Below are positions 10,892 through 21,746 of a stretch of DNA of 64,000 bases, in pieces (within the stretch, counting starts at the first letter, position 1; every line of letters starts with the position of its first letter). Location of the stretch: contig CDMY01000261.1 of the NCBI GenBank assembly GCA_001179505.1, forward strand, positions 6,187-70,186, read 5' to 3'. The stretch comes from Vitrella brassicaformis (taxonomy: Eukaryota > Sar > Vitrellaceae). The notes beneath the pieces are model-generated. The model had not been told where the DNA came from, did not search any database, and worked only from the letters and a program-made list of their open reading frames with translations. Position numbers and translations under genes: made by a program.

Positions 10892-11756
10892 ATGATGCAG
10901 ATCATCCCGATTCGCTGCTTTGGCTTCCTCTGTCTGGTCTCTCCAGTTCTAGGGGCGCATTTTCGTGCTGCCCGCCATCCAGCGAATGCGTCCATTCTTG
11001 AGGTGAAAGGGAGGAGAGCTGATGCCAGTGGTGTGGCTGTGGAGTGGACAAAGGGCAATCTGACAATTCAGGTGCGTCACATGCTGGTCATGCACATCAA
11101 AATACCCGCATTCATGAATTCAGTTTGTTGTTTTGCGCCTGCCTCAAGTCGAAGACATTCATCCCGCCCACCGAATTTCTGAAGTCGATGTCTCCCCACC
11201 CTCCTGCCGTTGTTGCAAACACAGAGGTCCTGGTCTCTCGGAGCAACAATCCTCTCTGCGCCATCCCCGGCCCATCATCGCCGATCAACAGCACATATTA
11301 CGTGGATAACTACCCGTGCTGGTTCTGGTTTGAGGAGCTTCCGTCAGATGTGCCTCACCCCTTCCCACAAGGGCAGCTGGCGTCTCAGGAGAGCGTGCGG
11401 GCGCCGGTGTACGATTGTATTGTCTTCGGCGCTGGGCTGGCGCTGGCGTATAACTCACCTGTGGGGCGGTGCGAATATGTGAGACATACAGACAGACATA
11501 CAGACACAGTGATACAAAGAGAGAGGCAAGACGGAGAGAGAGAGCCAGCAAGCTGGATAGATGGTCTGTGTTTGCCTTTGCGTCTGTGCAGACCATCCAG
11601 AGAGACAAGAGCGAGCAGTATTGTTCACACGGCACTGGTGTCGCCCACCCATGTCACGTTATCGTAGCCCACGCACCGTTGAAGACCGTGCCCAACAGCC
11701 CACCTTTCTCTCACCTGGCAGAGAGACCCCTCCGACCTCCGAAGCCGCCATGCTAG
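10892..11756 (+). CDS. Secreted Cys-containing protein, three exons
   Basis: Exons 10892-11071, 11149-11478 and 11592-11756 join in phase 0 into 224 residues. The start MMQIIPIRCFGFLCLVSPVL is a hydrophobic signal peptide ending at a small-residue site (LGAHF), so the protein probably enters the secretory pathway. The mature part has scattered cysteines, N-glycosylation sequons (NAS, NLT, NST), a YYVDNYPCWFWFEELPSD stretch and a short Pro-rich end. No known domain is recognised. Extracellular, wall or vacuolar location is an inference from the signal peptide alone. The second acceptor (CCTCAAG at 11141-11148) is weak; another AG at about 11122 would shift the frame and stop early. Confidence 0.6.
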
Positions 11757-11977
11757 CCGCGAATGCACTGCATGGATTGATGGGCTGACGCTGGTCCGAT
11801 CTATGTGCAGACAGCAGAGGTGTGTCGCTGGTGTGTGACGTCGATAGGTCCATTGACTGAGTCGCAATGACGTCGTGATGTCTTGATGTCTAGTAGTCAA
11901 TAGGTCTGTTGACTGTACACTTAACCTCGCTTGACACGCACGAGCGAATGTCGTCTCACGCACTTCAGCCTGCTTTG

Positions 11978-12958
11978 TCAACTCCCATCCATCAGCCCCA
12001 GCTTCTGCGCCACTGCTCGCCCCAGATTACCCACGGCGGGACCGCCGCAGAAATAGACAAGCGGCAGCCACACCGGGACACCCAGCACATCTGGACGGCT
12101 GTAGGCGTACAGGTCTGTCCAGTTGACGAGGCCCACCTCAATCAACGGCCCTCCTGCTGCTGTGGCAAATGACATGACCAGCCCTGCCGGCGTGGCCTCA
12201 AAGACAGCCCTGCACACAAACCACAGAAACGCACACACGACAAGCACTGTGGACCATAGCTATGTGGACAGCACAACGTGGTCTCACCACGATAGGGCAG
12301 CAAGGGGAGTCAGCAGAGCCGCCTCAACAGCAGAATCAACGCCGTAGTAACTCAGTACACCACTCACCAGATAAACAGCCGCAAACCACACTATACCGAG
12401 CAAGACGTTGCCAACCACCGCCGACCGAGTCCGTTGGGCTGCGGGCGTCTTGAAGAGCCACCTGTCGAGCAAGGGAAGCCCTGTGCCGATGATGACGCCG
12501 GCCAGGGCGAACAAAGGCGGTACCCATCTCGCTGACGAGAGGCCGAAAAACGATAGATCCGCTGGAGTGTAATGCAAGACCTCATACCGGCCATGGCACA
12601 AGGCATCCGACAGCGACCCGAGCAAGGCGCCAGCACTCGCCATTGCAGTGAATTGAAGCATCCATGCGGGCAGCTGCTTGGAGAGCTTCACGACTGATGA
12701 GGGATCTCCACCATCGTCAGCAGCATCGGCCGAACCTGCTCGGTGCATAGAGATGATCTGCCGCCCATGCCGCGGCCTCGCAGGCCGATTGAGGCGACGA
12801 GGCGCAGTGGGATGAGGGAAGGGGCTGCAGGAGGGGGAGAACGAACATGGGGGCGGCAGTGGTGAAGCCGTTGAGCAGCCTGCCAGCGCCATTGATGCCC
12901 TGAATGCACGTCGATCGGTGCCAAGCTCGCAAGGGGCGATCGAATGTTGTGGCGGCAA
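11978..12958 (-). CDS. INSIG-family-like ER membrane protein
   Basis: Exon 1 (12288-12958) and exon 2 (11978-12209) join in phase 2 to give up to 300 residues. After a Pro-rich, poorly conserved N-terminus come several hydrophobic helices: WMLQFTAMASAGALLGSL, WVPPLFALAGVIIGTGLPLL, VVGNVLLGIVWFAAVYLVSG and a final pair. The last exon carries VWLPLVYFCGGPAVGNLGR, which matches the INSIG signature W-hP-x-hhFxGG-xxhGNhGR, and a preceding GLVMSFATAAGGPLIE motif. INSIG proteins sit in the ER and bind sterols, retaining SCAP or marking HMG-CoA reductase for degradation. The family assignment is good; the sterol role is transferred from animals and yeast. The start could be at an inner Met (MALAGCSTAS or MHRAGSADAA), because 12958 is very close to the divergent gene at 13022. 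Confidence 0.7.
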
Positions 12959-13021
12959 AGCGGAAACAAAGCGGCTTTCCGAAAGCTTTTGACCGTCAGA
13001 AAGTCTTCACTGGACAGTACC

Positions 13022-13920
13022 ATGGTGTCATTTCTCAATTCCAAGGGGTCATCCTTCGACCACGGCGACCCTGTCGGGTGGCTCTCTAAAGAGCGCGATG
13101 ACGACGGCCCTGACGATGGCCAATGTCCGGTCTCCCCGTCGCTCTCGGCGAAGACTGACCCTGTGGACTGGCTGATGGAGGAGAAGGAGGGAGGGAATTC
13201 GTCGGACGAGTCGGCAGAGTCGTTTGACATCGGAGACGATAAGGGCATCGAGGTGGTGCGGATGAGCCTCGTGCAGGTGGTGCTGGGGTGGCTGGGCTTC
13301 TTCGGGAGCTTCCTTCACCCTCTGCTGTGGTTCGTGCCGTTCCTGCCGAAAGGTAAGACACCTAGTGCCACTCAGGCGGAGGGAGATGGCAAGGAAACCG
13401 TCCGCTCGCGTGCTGTGTGTGGCGATGTGATGCAGGTGGCCGTCGGTCTCGTGAGTTGATGACCAAGTCCGAGATTCGCCGTTTCTACAAGGACAAGAAG
13501 AAGTGGGAGAAGCGCATGGCCCGTGCCATGAAGGAGGCACAGGCACTCAAGGAGATGGAAGAAGCGAATAGAGCCCGAAAGGCCTTCAGCACCACATCCA
13601 CAGCCGCATCCCTCAGCTGCTCGCAGTCGTCATCGTCTGCTCAGCTCATCCTGCCCACCTCCATCAAGAACTACTACCTGACCGACCACCACGACTGCGG
13701 GTCGCCGAGCAACGCCAGCGCCACCACGGCAGCCACGCCGGTGCACCGACCCAAGACACAGGGGGGCAAGGGCAAGGGACACCAGGGGTCCGACAACGGT
13801 GGGGCGGAGAGGAAGGAGGCCAAGACCATCAAGCCGTCGCTGTCGCCCATCATGGCCTACCAGGAGAACCAGAAGAACCGCAAGGCCAACGCCAAGAAGC
13901 GGCGCAAGAACCGACACTAG
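13022..13920 (+). CDS. Unknown protein with one hydrophobic segment and a Lys-rich tail
   Basis: Exons 13022-13352 and 13436-13920 join in phase 1 (donor GTAAGA, acceptor ATGCAG) to 271 residues. The start MVSFLNSKGSSFDHGD was chosen because it is the first Met clear of the divergent INSIG-like gene; the frame is open farther upstream. An acidic region (DPVGWL and DPVDWLMEE, a short internal repeat) is followed by a hydrophobic segment LVQVVLGWLGFFGSFLHPL and PLLWFVPFLP, then a charged helix KSEIRRFYKDKKKWEKRMAR, a Ser/Thr-rich linker and a strongly basic end KKRRKNRH. This looks like a membrane-anchored or hairpin-inserted protein with a cytosolic basic tail. I do not recognise the family. 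Confidence 0.6.
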
Positions 13921-15627
13921 CTGACCACACCACACGAGACACGCCAGAGAGGGGGAGCGAGAGGGAGGGAAATGATAGGGGGATGTGAGGTCAACCGACA
14001 AGCGATGGCAGAGGCTAGCTGGCTGGCGGCTGTTGGGCTGCTGGCCTGGTCACCCTCTCCCCTCAGAGTCTTCACCTCTACCTATCCTGTCTGATGTGAT
14101 TGTGGCTGCGGATGGATGAACATGCGTACGTGCGGTAAGTACAAGCATGCGGGCGTCTGGCCGACTGACTGACTGACTGACTCACTGCATGGGCTGTCCG
14201 TCAGTCAGTCAGTCAGCGAAACGACGTTTTTAAGTTGCCGATTCTGGTTGCATGTATGTGAATATCGCTGGCTGGCTGGGTGGACTGCATTTGCATTGCA
14301 TTTGGTGTCGATTAGACTGGATGAATTGAATGTTTGCCTGTCTGCCCCTACGCCTGCCCTGCCTTAATTGCCCGTGTGTGCGATCTGATTGATGCATTTG
14401 CAAATGGCTGGCTGGCTCGTCCGACTCACACCGATAGATATGATATTTGTGAGGCGCGAGCAACCTATGTACTCTCTTGTCTTCCTCTGCACACACGCCC
14501 GGGTGCTGGGATGGATGGATGGATGTGCTGCCAAGTGTCTGTGTGTGGACGGACGTGACAATTGCGATGATCATAACATAAATGCCACTTCACTCACCAA
14601 AGGCCAGCCACAAATGGGAACACACATCAAACACATGTCTGCCATCCACCCACCCATCCAGCCAAGGACCTATCATTGCCTGCCTATCGAAGCCGAAACA
14701 TCCATCTACTAGACTCTCACTCACGATCGAAAGTCTCCGGCCGGCAGGGTTCGAGTGTGTCACTCGTTGTGTTCCTCCACTTGTTCCAGACTCGAAGGTT
14801 GGTGTTGCCGCATAGTTAGCTCACCGTCACCTAATGACACAGACCAACACACGACACAGACCAACACACAACAAGGCATGCACGCACACACACACACACA
14901 AGGCACGACATGTTTGTGCTGCCATGTCCGTCAGCGGCTGTGTGACACAGACAGAGACAGGCGAAGAGAGAGAGAGAGAGAGAGAGAGCCGTGTGAGTGG
15001 GTGTGAGTGATCGGTTTTCGGTCATGTCTCTGCGACGAGATGGGTCTGTGACGAGGGTGTGCGGGTGTGATGGTTTCCTGATGGCTGCCACATCGTGCTT
15101 TTGACGCAAGCATCGTCCATCATGCATACCATGCACAGCACGCGGGTTCAAAGGATCACACTGATATAAAATGCAGGCAACGATCTGCGCCCAGCGGCGC
15201 CCTCTCAATATGTATTGGGTCGTGGTGTCTTTCGTGTACACGGCCGCTCCGCTGCCCTCCGATACTTCACGCTGAGCCATTCTCGCTCAAAGCCCCCTCA
15301 AACCTGCAATGGTGCACGCGAACAGAAGATGAAACAGTCACTCAAGCCCGCGGCTCCCCATATTTCATCGTACCTTTGCGATGGGTATTGACGGCCGCCT
15401 CAAGCCACCGCTTTACCTACTCGAGAGGAGGCCGTTAGCAATGCAACACAAAGCCGTGACCCTGGCCGCCCACTGCATCCCAGCTGCGGCCGTGGCTGTC
15501 CTCGTGCTGCACATATGGGGGAAGCCTCCCATCGTACCGGCATGGTCGATGGGCCTCTGCTGCTGCTGCTGGTGTCGCGACACACCACGCGTCGTGTTCT
15601 GGGGTCCGAGTGCCGTCTGTGTGCTCA
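13921..15627. other. Intergenic stretch between convergent genes
   Basis: No gene is supported here. The stretch holds short tandem repeats, (GACT)n at about 14164-14182 and its complement nearby, (CA)n near 14884 and (GA)n near 14965. An open minus-strand frame at 14831-15280 starts MAQREVSEGSGAAVYTKD but dissolves into microsatellite translation. The last part (15537-15627) is a partial duplicate of the neighbouring Gln-rich gene, described in the findings. Confidence 0.5.
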
Positions 15628-16245
15628 TTATGCTGCACTGGATGCCTCGGACAGGCCGCCACCTGATCCGTTGTCCTGACCATTGTAGCTGTTGTGGGTG
15701 TCCGGTGGCGGTAGGTAGCGTCCCGCCGAACTGGCCATCGATATCGCCTCCACCTGCACGCCGGCATGGTCGATGGGCCTCTGCTGCTGCTGCTGGTGGT
15801 GTCGCGTGGGAGCGCGGTAGGCGGGGCGAGAGGCGTAGTTGTGGTGATGACAGCGAGGCTCCTGGGGCCTCAAATACGGGTAGGCGTGGGCATAGATGTC
15901 GACGTATCGGTTGCTGCCCTGATAGTGTGTGCGGTTGACGTAGACGGGGAATCCCATTGGAATCGGTTTTGGAGTAGAGGGAAACGTATGGAAAAACCTT
16001 TCCTTCGGTTTGTACCCCTGGACGCGTCCGATGAGTGAGGAAGCATACTGCCAGCCGCTGCGGGCCCTCCTCTCTGCTTGCAATGCTCATCATTCCCCCT
16101 CCGAGTCCCTCCGACGCTTCAGTTCTTCAACTGACTCTGCACTGAGGCCACCACACAGAACAGGGGACTTACCGCAAGCGCAGGCACGTGGATGGCGGTG
16201 CTTTACCTTCTTGACGGCGAGTCTGGTGTTGGGAGCTGCCGCCAT
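15628..16245 (-). CDS. Gln-rich paralogous-family protein, copy A
   Basis: Exon 1 (16173-16245) starts MAAAPNTRLAVKKVKHRHPR. A GTAAGT donor and a GCAAGCAG acceptor lead in phase 1 to exon 2 (15628-16073), for 172 residues. The middle is Tyr/Pro-rich (GYKPKERFFHTFPSTPKPIP, VYVNRTHY, AHAYPYLRPQEP). Toward the end come a Gln run and the block RPIDHAGVQVE, then PPPDTHNSYNGQDNGSGG. The same blocks in the same order occur in the gene at 33820-34809, so the two are paralogues. No known domain is recognised. The stop at 15628 lies exactly where a scrambled second copy of the Gln block begins, so this copy may be truncated relative to its ancestor. Function unknown. Confidence 0.6.
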
Positions 16246-16736
16246 GGCCACCACCCATTCGGACGTTCCTGCAATCTACACACAACACACACACGGACAC
16301 TCTCTGATCAGTACACGGCAGCAGTTTTTATTTCGTCAGTCCATCACGTCTCAGCCATCCATTCCCACTCAGATCATCAGATGCAGCATGCACCAGGCCG
16401 GCCAGGCCTCTCTCCGGATGCTCACCTTCTCCCTCACGGTGAAAATGATGTGTGTTTGTCCAGGTGGGCCGTCCTGAACTCTGGCTCAAAGTTAGAGCAG
16501 AAGATGGCGGCAGAGTAGAGGTTCTGTTTTCATCCTGCAAAACCGTTGCGTCTCGGATGCGAATTCTCGCCGCGTGAAAAACCCTGCGCACACCCGAAAC
16601 TGGTGATTTGAACCCCCTCATCGCCTTTCATCTCTCCGCGTGTGCCGCGTCCCTGTGGTTGCAGTACGTGGCGAGCATGATCTAAAGGCCGGCCATCCAT
16701 GCCAGGCGGCGCTGCGTGTGCGGCTGTCATCGCCCT
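16246..16736. promoter_or_regulatory. Divergent intergenic region
   Basis: This 490-bp stretch separates the starts of the minus-strand gene at 16245 and the plus-strand gene at 16737 and so should contain both promoters. I see no TATA box or other clear motif, only a short (CA)n tract near 16278-16292. A 5' untranslated exon of either gene could lie here. Confidence 0.35.
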
Positions 16737-18572
16737 ATGGTGGTGCGCCACGTGTTGGGCCGCAGATCTGACGCACGAGGGCCACAAAGGAGGACAGGTA
16801 CGCATGGCAAGCGACCACCGATGAGTGCCCACCGCCAGAAACCACTGCAAACATGGCTCTCTTGTTCTTCTGTGTTGCAGGAGTATCGAGTGGCGCTTCT
16901 AAGCCGCAGCCGCAGCAATGCCACGTACCACAGCCATCTGCACAGCCGCCATGCCCTCAAAGTCCACAGACACGGCGCCGTGCAGACCATCAGACTCTAT
17001 GGCGCCCGTCCCTCCCCCATCCCACCCGGGCCGCCACACAGCCGACACGCGGGCCACAAATCGCACGCTTTGGGAAGCAAGATCACCCCTTCCGACACCA
17101 CGCAGCACCGCAGATGGCGCTTCATGAGGTTTCTGCCCTTCCAGACGCTGCAGCTGGGCTCCTCCCGCCACCGGAGGATCTCTCTGGTGGAGATCGGCCG
17201 GAAGCCCCACCACCACAAGAGCAATATGATCCCTGCACCGCGTCGGTTCCCCAACATGAAATCTCCGCTGAATTGCGCGGCCTACAAGAACGAGGTCAAG
17301 TGGCCATCATCGAAGCTGCTGGTGATAGGTGTGGGGACGGGCCGGTGCGGCACTCAGGCGCTGGCGCAGCTGTTCCAGGCCAACGGCATGCTTGTGACCC
17401 ATGAGGGGGATTTTGGTATGGGGCCGCTGTCGTGGGATGCCCATCCCACGGGCTGCGAGGGGGTCGTGAGGCGGCTGCAGAGGCTGCGTGACGAGACGGG
17501 TATGGTGACGCTGCCGCGGGTGAACCGGTCGTCTCTGCCGCCGTTTGTGGTCATGAATGGACCCACATCGGTGGTGGGCGATGTCTGGTCCGCTCACCTG
17601 CCGTATCTCGAAGCCTACTTCTCACTGATACCTGAAGGTATCCATATATCCACACACACACACTCTCATGTGTGTGCGTATGTATGTGTCCACCATGTAG
17701 GCCAGCTGAAGGTAGTAGCGTTGAAGCGTGACCGCGACACGGTCGTCGAGGCCCTTCTCCGCTCCACTCCCCGGTGGAATCCATGGCAGCCATACAAGTG
17801 CTGCCAGGCGCCAGATGAGTCCAACACCGACTTCAAGGACCTCACCTTGGTGCGGGCGCTCCGCCGCCGTGGGGGCATCAACAGCTACCTCGAGACCAGC
17901 GAGATCCCAAAGCACGGCGAGCCCCTCAATAGCAACATATGGCACACTTTCAAGAAGGGCGGGAGGGGGCGAGGCAAGGAGAGACAGGGAGGGAGAGAGA
18001 GGGGCGCTGCTGGAGGGGGTGATGTGGCGCCTGCTATGGCGACGGGTGATGATGATTTGCGGCGGTGGGTGGCGCTGCCGCATGGCTGTGAGTGCCTGAC
18101 GCTCACGTACTATGACCTGACATTCCCCCACTACCCGCCGTAAGCAGCTGCACCATGCGCGTGGGGGGGATGTGTCTGTGGGAGGGAGGCTGAGTGGATG
18201 TGTGTGTCAGTTCCGTCAACAAGACGGAGGCTGTGGGGCGTTATTATGACGACTACTACAACTGGCTCGAAGCCATCCGAAAGAGACACAGCGGGTAGGT
18301 AACCAACACACACATCCACAGCCCCCTTGTGTGTGTGTGTGGATGGATGTGTGTGGATGGATGTGTCGATGTCCGTCAGATACCTCCACCTGTTCTCGTC
18401 TCCCGAGGTGTTTGCCGTGCCGGTGAAGCAGGCCGAGATATTCTCCTTTTTGGGCTTCACATGGACGGAGCGACAGTACGTCGACATCCACGACATAGAC
18501 CGTCCCGCGTCCAAGCGCCGCGTCAAAGGCATCAAGCCCGTCATGGTCGCACACAATATATTGACCGACTGA
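16737..18572 (+). CDS. Sulfotransferase-like P-loop protein
   Basis: Exons (start uncertain)-17637, 17701-18139, 18211-18294 and 18380-18572 join in phase and give about 538 residues from the first in-frame ATG. At residues ~195-210 the strand-loop LLVIGVGTGRCGTQALAQLF matches the 5'-phosphosulfate loop of PAPS-dependent sulfotransferases (GxxRSGT type, here with Cys for Ser). About 125 residues later VVALKRDRDTVVEALL matches the 3'-phosphate-binding LxRDPxDxhhS strand. The C-terminal part (HLFSSPEVFAVPVKQAEIFS, then FLGF) fits the closing region of the fold. The likely reaction is transfer of sulfate from PAPS to a carbohydrate or other acceptor, probably in the Golgi. The N-terminal ~130 residues are basic and low in complexity; a CTTCTGTGTTGCAG acceptor-like site before 16882 and ATG 17124 leave the true start open. 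Confidence 0.65.
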
Positions 18573-20754
18573 CCCGGCCGGCCGGCCGAGCGGCATGGCA
18601 TGGAGCGGAGGGAGGAGAGACTACCTTAGATTGTAGATAGCAGTAGAGCTACAGCTGAAGGCATCAGCCGAAGATAACAGACAGAGAATTCGCCAATTTT
18701 GATTGAGGCTTTAAGCTGCTTGTAGGGGCGTGTAAGCGTGTGAAGGATGGATCTGTGAGAGTGTGTCGGTCGAGACCTGTGCAGTTGTGTGTGTGTGTGT
18801 CACGGACGCACGGAGGCATACACACATTGCTGACATATGAATGATATCATTCATGATTGCATGGGACAAGGATGGAGCGGAGCGGGTGAACGGTCTTGTC
18901 TCTCCACACACAGCACAGTGCACACGCACACGCAGGGCCTGCACTGACACACATGATACATACGGTCACTGACTGTCACTCGTGGTGTCGGTGGGGTGAA
19001 TGGATGCATTAATTATAGTGTCAGTCAGCTGACCATGTCGATCGACTAACCAAAAGGCCTCTCTCTCCCCATCCTACCTACCCCCCAACCATCCATCCAT
19101 CCACCGCACACACAAACAAGCGAGCCACACCCACAGCACCCACACAGGCGAGACGGACAGCAAAAAGACCATTAATGGTGTGCAGTGCACCCCACCCTTG
19201 TGTATACTCACTCTGTGTGGGTGGGTGGGTGGATGGATGGACGCATTGAATGCATTCTCTTTGCTCTCGCACGCACACACGCACACACGCACACGCATGC
19301 CGAGAGGGACAGACCTGTCTGTCTTTGCTCCCTCTCTATGTCTGTGGTGTGTCGTGTGGTGTCGTGTTATGTTGTGCGTAGTAACGCTTATGTGTCGTAC
19401 CAGGCTGGCTACACTTACCCTGCCCTACGCCCCTAATTTAGAATACACCCCCTGGGACCACTCCACTCCACTCAGCCCCGGTATGTTGATTTGTTATAAA
19501 CACCACACAGACAGACAGACACCACACGGGCAGGCCCGCCCACACACCGCGCCAGCCGCACACACTATTCAGAAACACCACACCGCCCACATCACATTAG
19601 ACAGCCCTGCGACGCATTGCGATCGGTATCCGGCTGCTGACGACCGGCCTACAACCGCCCCGCCCAACACACGATGCGATCCACAAACCCACTACGGCCA
19701 CCAGGCAGCGCACCCCTCTCTCTGTATCTGCCTGAGTGGACAGACGCACCAGCGCCGAACGAAAGTCAAAGACCGACAGACAGACAGACCCCACACGCAC
19801 ACACAGGTCCAGGGGACAGAGAGACAGAGAGACAGAGAGGTGGGAGAGGCGCCCACACGTACACACACATTGCATGGACACGGGTAGGCATGAATGTGAT
19901 GTGCATGCGGCCGACATGTGAAAACGGGCAGAGACAGACAAGTCAGACAAGGCTGTACAGAGACAGACAGACAGGCAGACAGGCAGACAGGCAGACAGGC
20001 AGACAGGCAGACAGGCAGACAGGCAGACAGGCAGACAGGCAGACAGGCAGACAGACAGACAGGCAGACAGGCAGACAGGCAGACAGGCAGACAGGCAGAC
20101 AGGCAGACAGGCAGACAGGCAGAGACAGCAGCANNNNNNNNNNNNNNNNNNNNNNNNNNNNNNNNNNNNNNNNNNNNNNNNNNNNNNNNNNNNNNNNNNN
20201 NNNNNNNNNNNNNNNNNNNNNNNNNNNNNNNNNNNNNNNNNNNNNNNNNNNNNNNNNNNNNNNNNNNNNNNNNNNNNNNNNNNNNNNNNNNNNNNNNNNN
20301 NNNNNNNNNNNNNNNNNNNNNNNNNNNNNNNNNNNNNNNNNNNNNNNNNNNNNNNNNNNNNNNNNNNNNNNNNNNNNNNNNNNNNNNNNNNNNNNNNNNN
20401 NNNNNNNNNNNNNNNNNNNNNNNNNNNNNNNNNGGGAGGGTGGGAGGGAGGGAGGGCGGGAGGGTGGGGAAGAGATCATAAAGCGACGATAACATACGTA
20501 GTATGCAATCAATGTATGTATGTTATGTGTGCAAACCTCTGACCTCTGGCCGGAAGGAAGACACCTGACTGACTGACTGACAGCACCGACTTGGCATCTA
20601 TCTGAGTCTGATCGACTCACTCTCACTCTCACCCACACCCTCATGCCATGGCGGCAAGGTAACATACTCGTACGTGGCAAAACCGCAAGACGCCGCAACA
20701 ACACAACAGAGGACAACAAATCAAAACACAACACACCGCAGTGCACCGCACAAG
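18573..20754. other. Repeat-rich intergenic region with assembly gap
   Basis: This region lies between two convergent genes and has no supported gene. It holds scattered CA/GT tracts, (ATGG)n near 19217, a long 8-bp tandem array (unit ACAGGCAG, about 19965-20122) and 300 Ns at 20134-20433 flanked on the right by (GGGA)n. The open frame at 19180-19887 is built mostly from CA-repeat translation and has no conserved-looking segment, so it was not called. Confidence 0.6.
19965..20122. repeat. 8-bp tandem repeat array ending at an assembly gap
   Basis: About twenty near-perfect copies of the unit ACAGGCAG run up to a 300-N gap that starts at 20134. One unit near 20053 is degenerate (ACAGACAG). 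The array probably continues into the gap and may be what broke the assembly, so its true length is unknown. Confidence 0.85.
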
Positions 20755-21711
20755 CTATGGCCTGAGGGTGTAGAAGCGCTCCAGGTGGTCAATGTACTCC
20801 CTCTCAGCCAAATGGTCGCCGGCATAACCTAGCGCGCGCACACACAGACACCGACACAGACAAACACACACACACACACACACACATGGGTCCAGTCGGT
20901 GTCTGTCTGTGTCTTTTCCCACATTCCTCGCTCACCGATGTGCGACACGTGTCTGTCGGGCCTGACCATGACGAACGCGCCGGCGTTGCCCCATGCGGGC
21001 TGCAGGTTGAGCCGCAGCTTCTTGACCACCTCGCCCTCCAGGTCCCAACACACACAGAAATCGCTCGGATGCACTTCCAGCTGGCTCCTGACACACACAC
21101 ACAGAGAGAGAGAAAGAGAGAGAGAGAGAGACCGACTTCGTCCATCCATCCATCGATCCATCCATCCCTGTGTTTAGCGTGTGCAGACAGCCGTACATTC
21201 CGCCCAGGCGGTCCCTTATGTGTTTGCCGATTGAGTTGAGGCTGCCGCCGCCCATGGAGGAGGGGATGATGGCGGCCTTGCCGGCCGTCAGGATGACGGC
21301 CACACTGCAGCCGCCCCACGGACACCCGGATGCGATCCCGATCCGCCCAACGGACTCACACGCAACCTGCAACAGGTCCTCAAACGTATCCGATACTGCA
21401 TGGCCACACACACCGTGACGCACACACAGGGAGAATCAAAGACAGAGAGACGGGGGGAGAATGTGTGGCGTCGCGTGGTGTGCGCGTGGTGGTTGTGCGT
21501 AGTTACTGGTGTCCTGGGTGACGTCATGGTTCCTGTTGGCGGTGCATTCGTCGGTGAGAAATGCGAACCAGCTCCTGGACGGTGCCGAGGGGCCCTCGTT
21601 GCCCAGCGACACACGCAGCACCAGCAGCAGGGTGTGGTGCGGACCGCACAGCAGCTGCAGCCAGCCATACACACACATCGATCGACACGCCGATGGCCGA
21701 ATGAGTGCGTG

Positions 21712-21746
<35 letters not shown>

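Noticed and set aside
14831-15280. Minus-strand frame starting MAQREVSEGSGAAVYTKD
   Set aside because: The first ~60 residues could be coding, but no splice partner or family was found and the rest is repeat translation; too weak to call.
16853-17404. Alternative start of the sulfotransferase gene with signal-peptide-like MALLFFCVAGVSSGAS
   Set aside because: It is in a different frame from the P-loop and no intron was found that would bring it into phase; noted only as a possible 5' exon.
19180-19887. Plus-strand open frame of 235 codons
   Set aside because: The translation is dominated by His/Thr from CA repeats, has no conserved-looking block and overlaps intergenic microsatellites.
19965-20122. 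CRISPR-like array
   Set aside because: The repeats are 8 bp and contiguous with no spacers; this is a simple tandem repeat in a eukaryotic genome.
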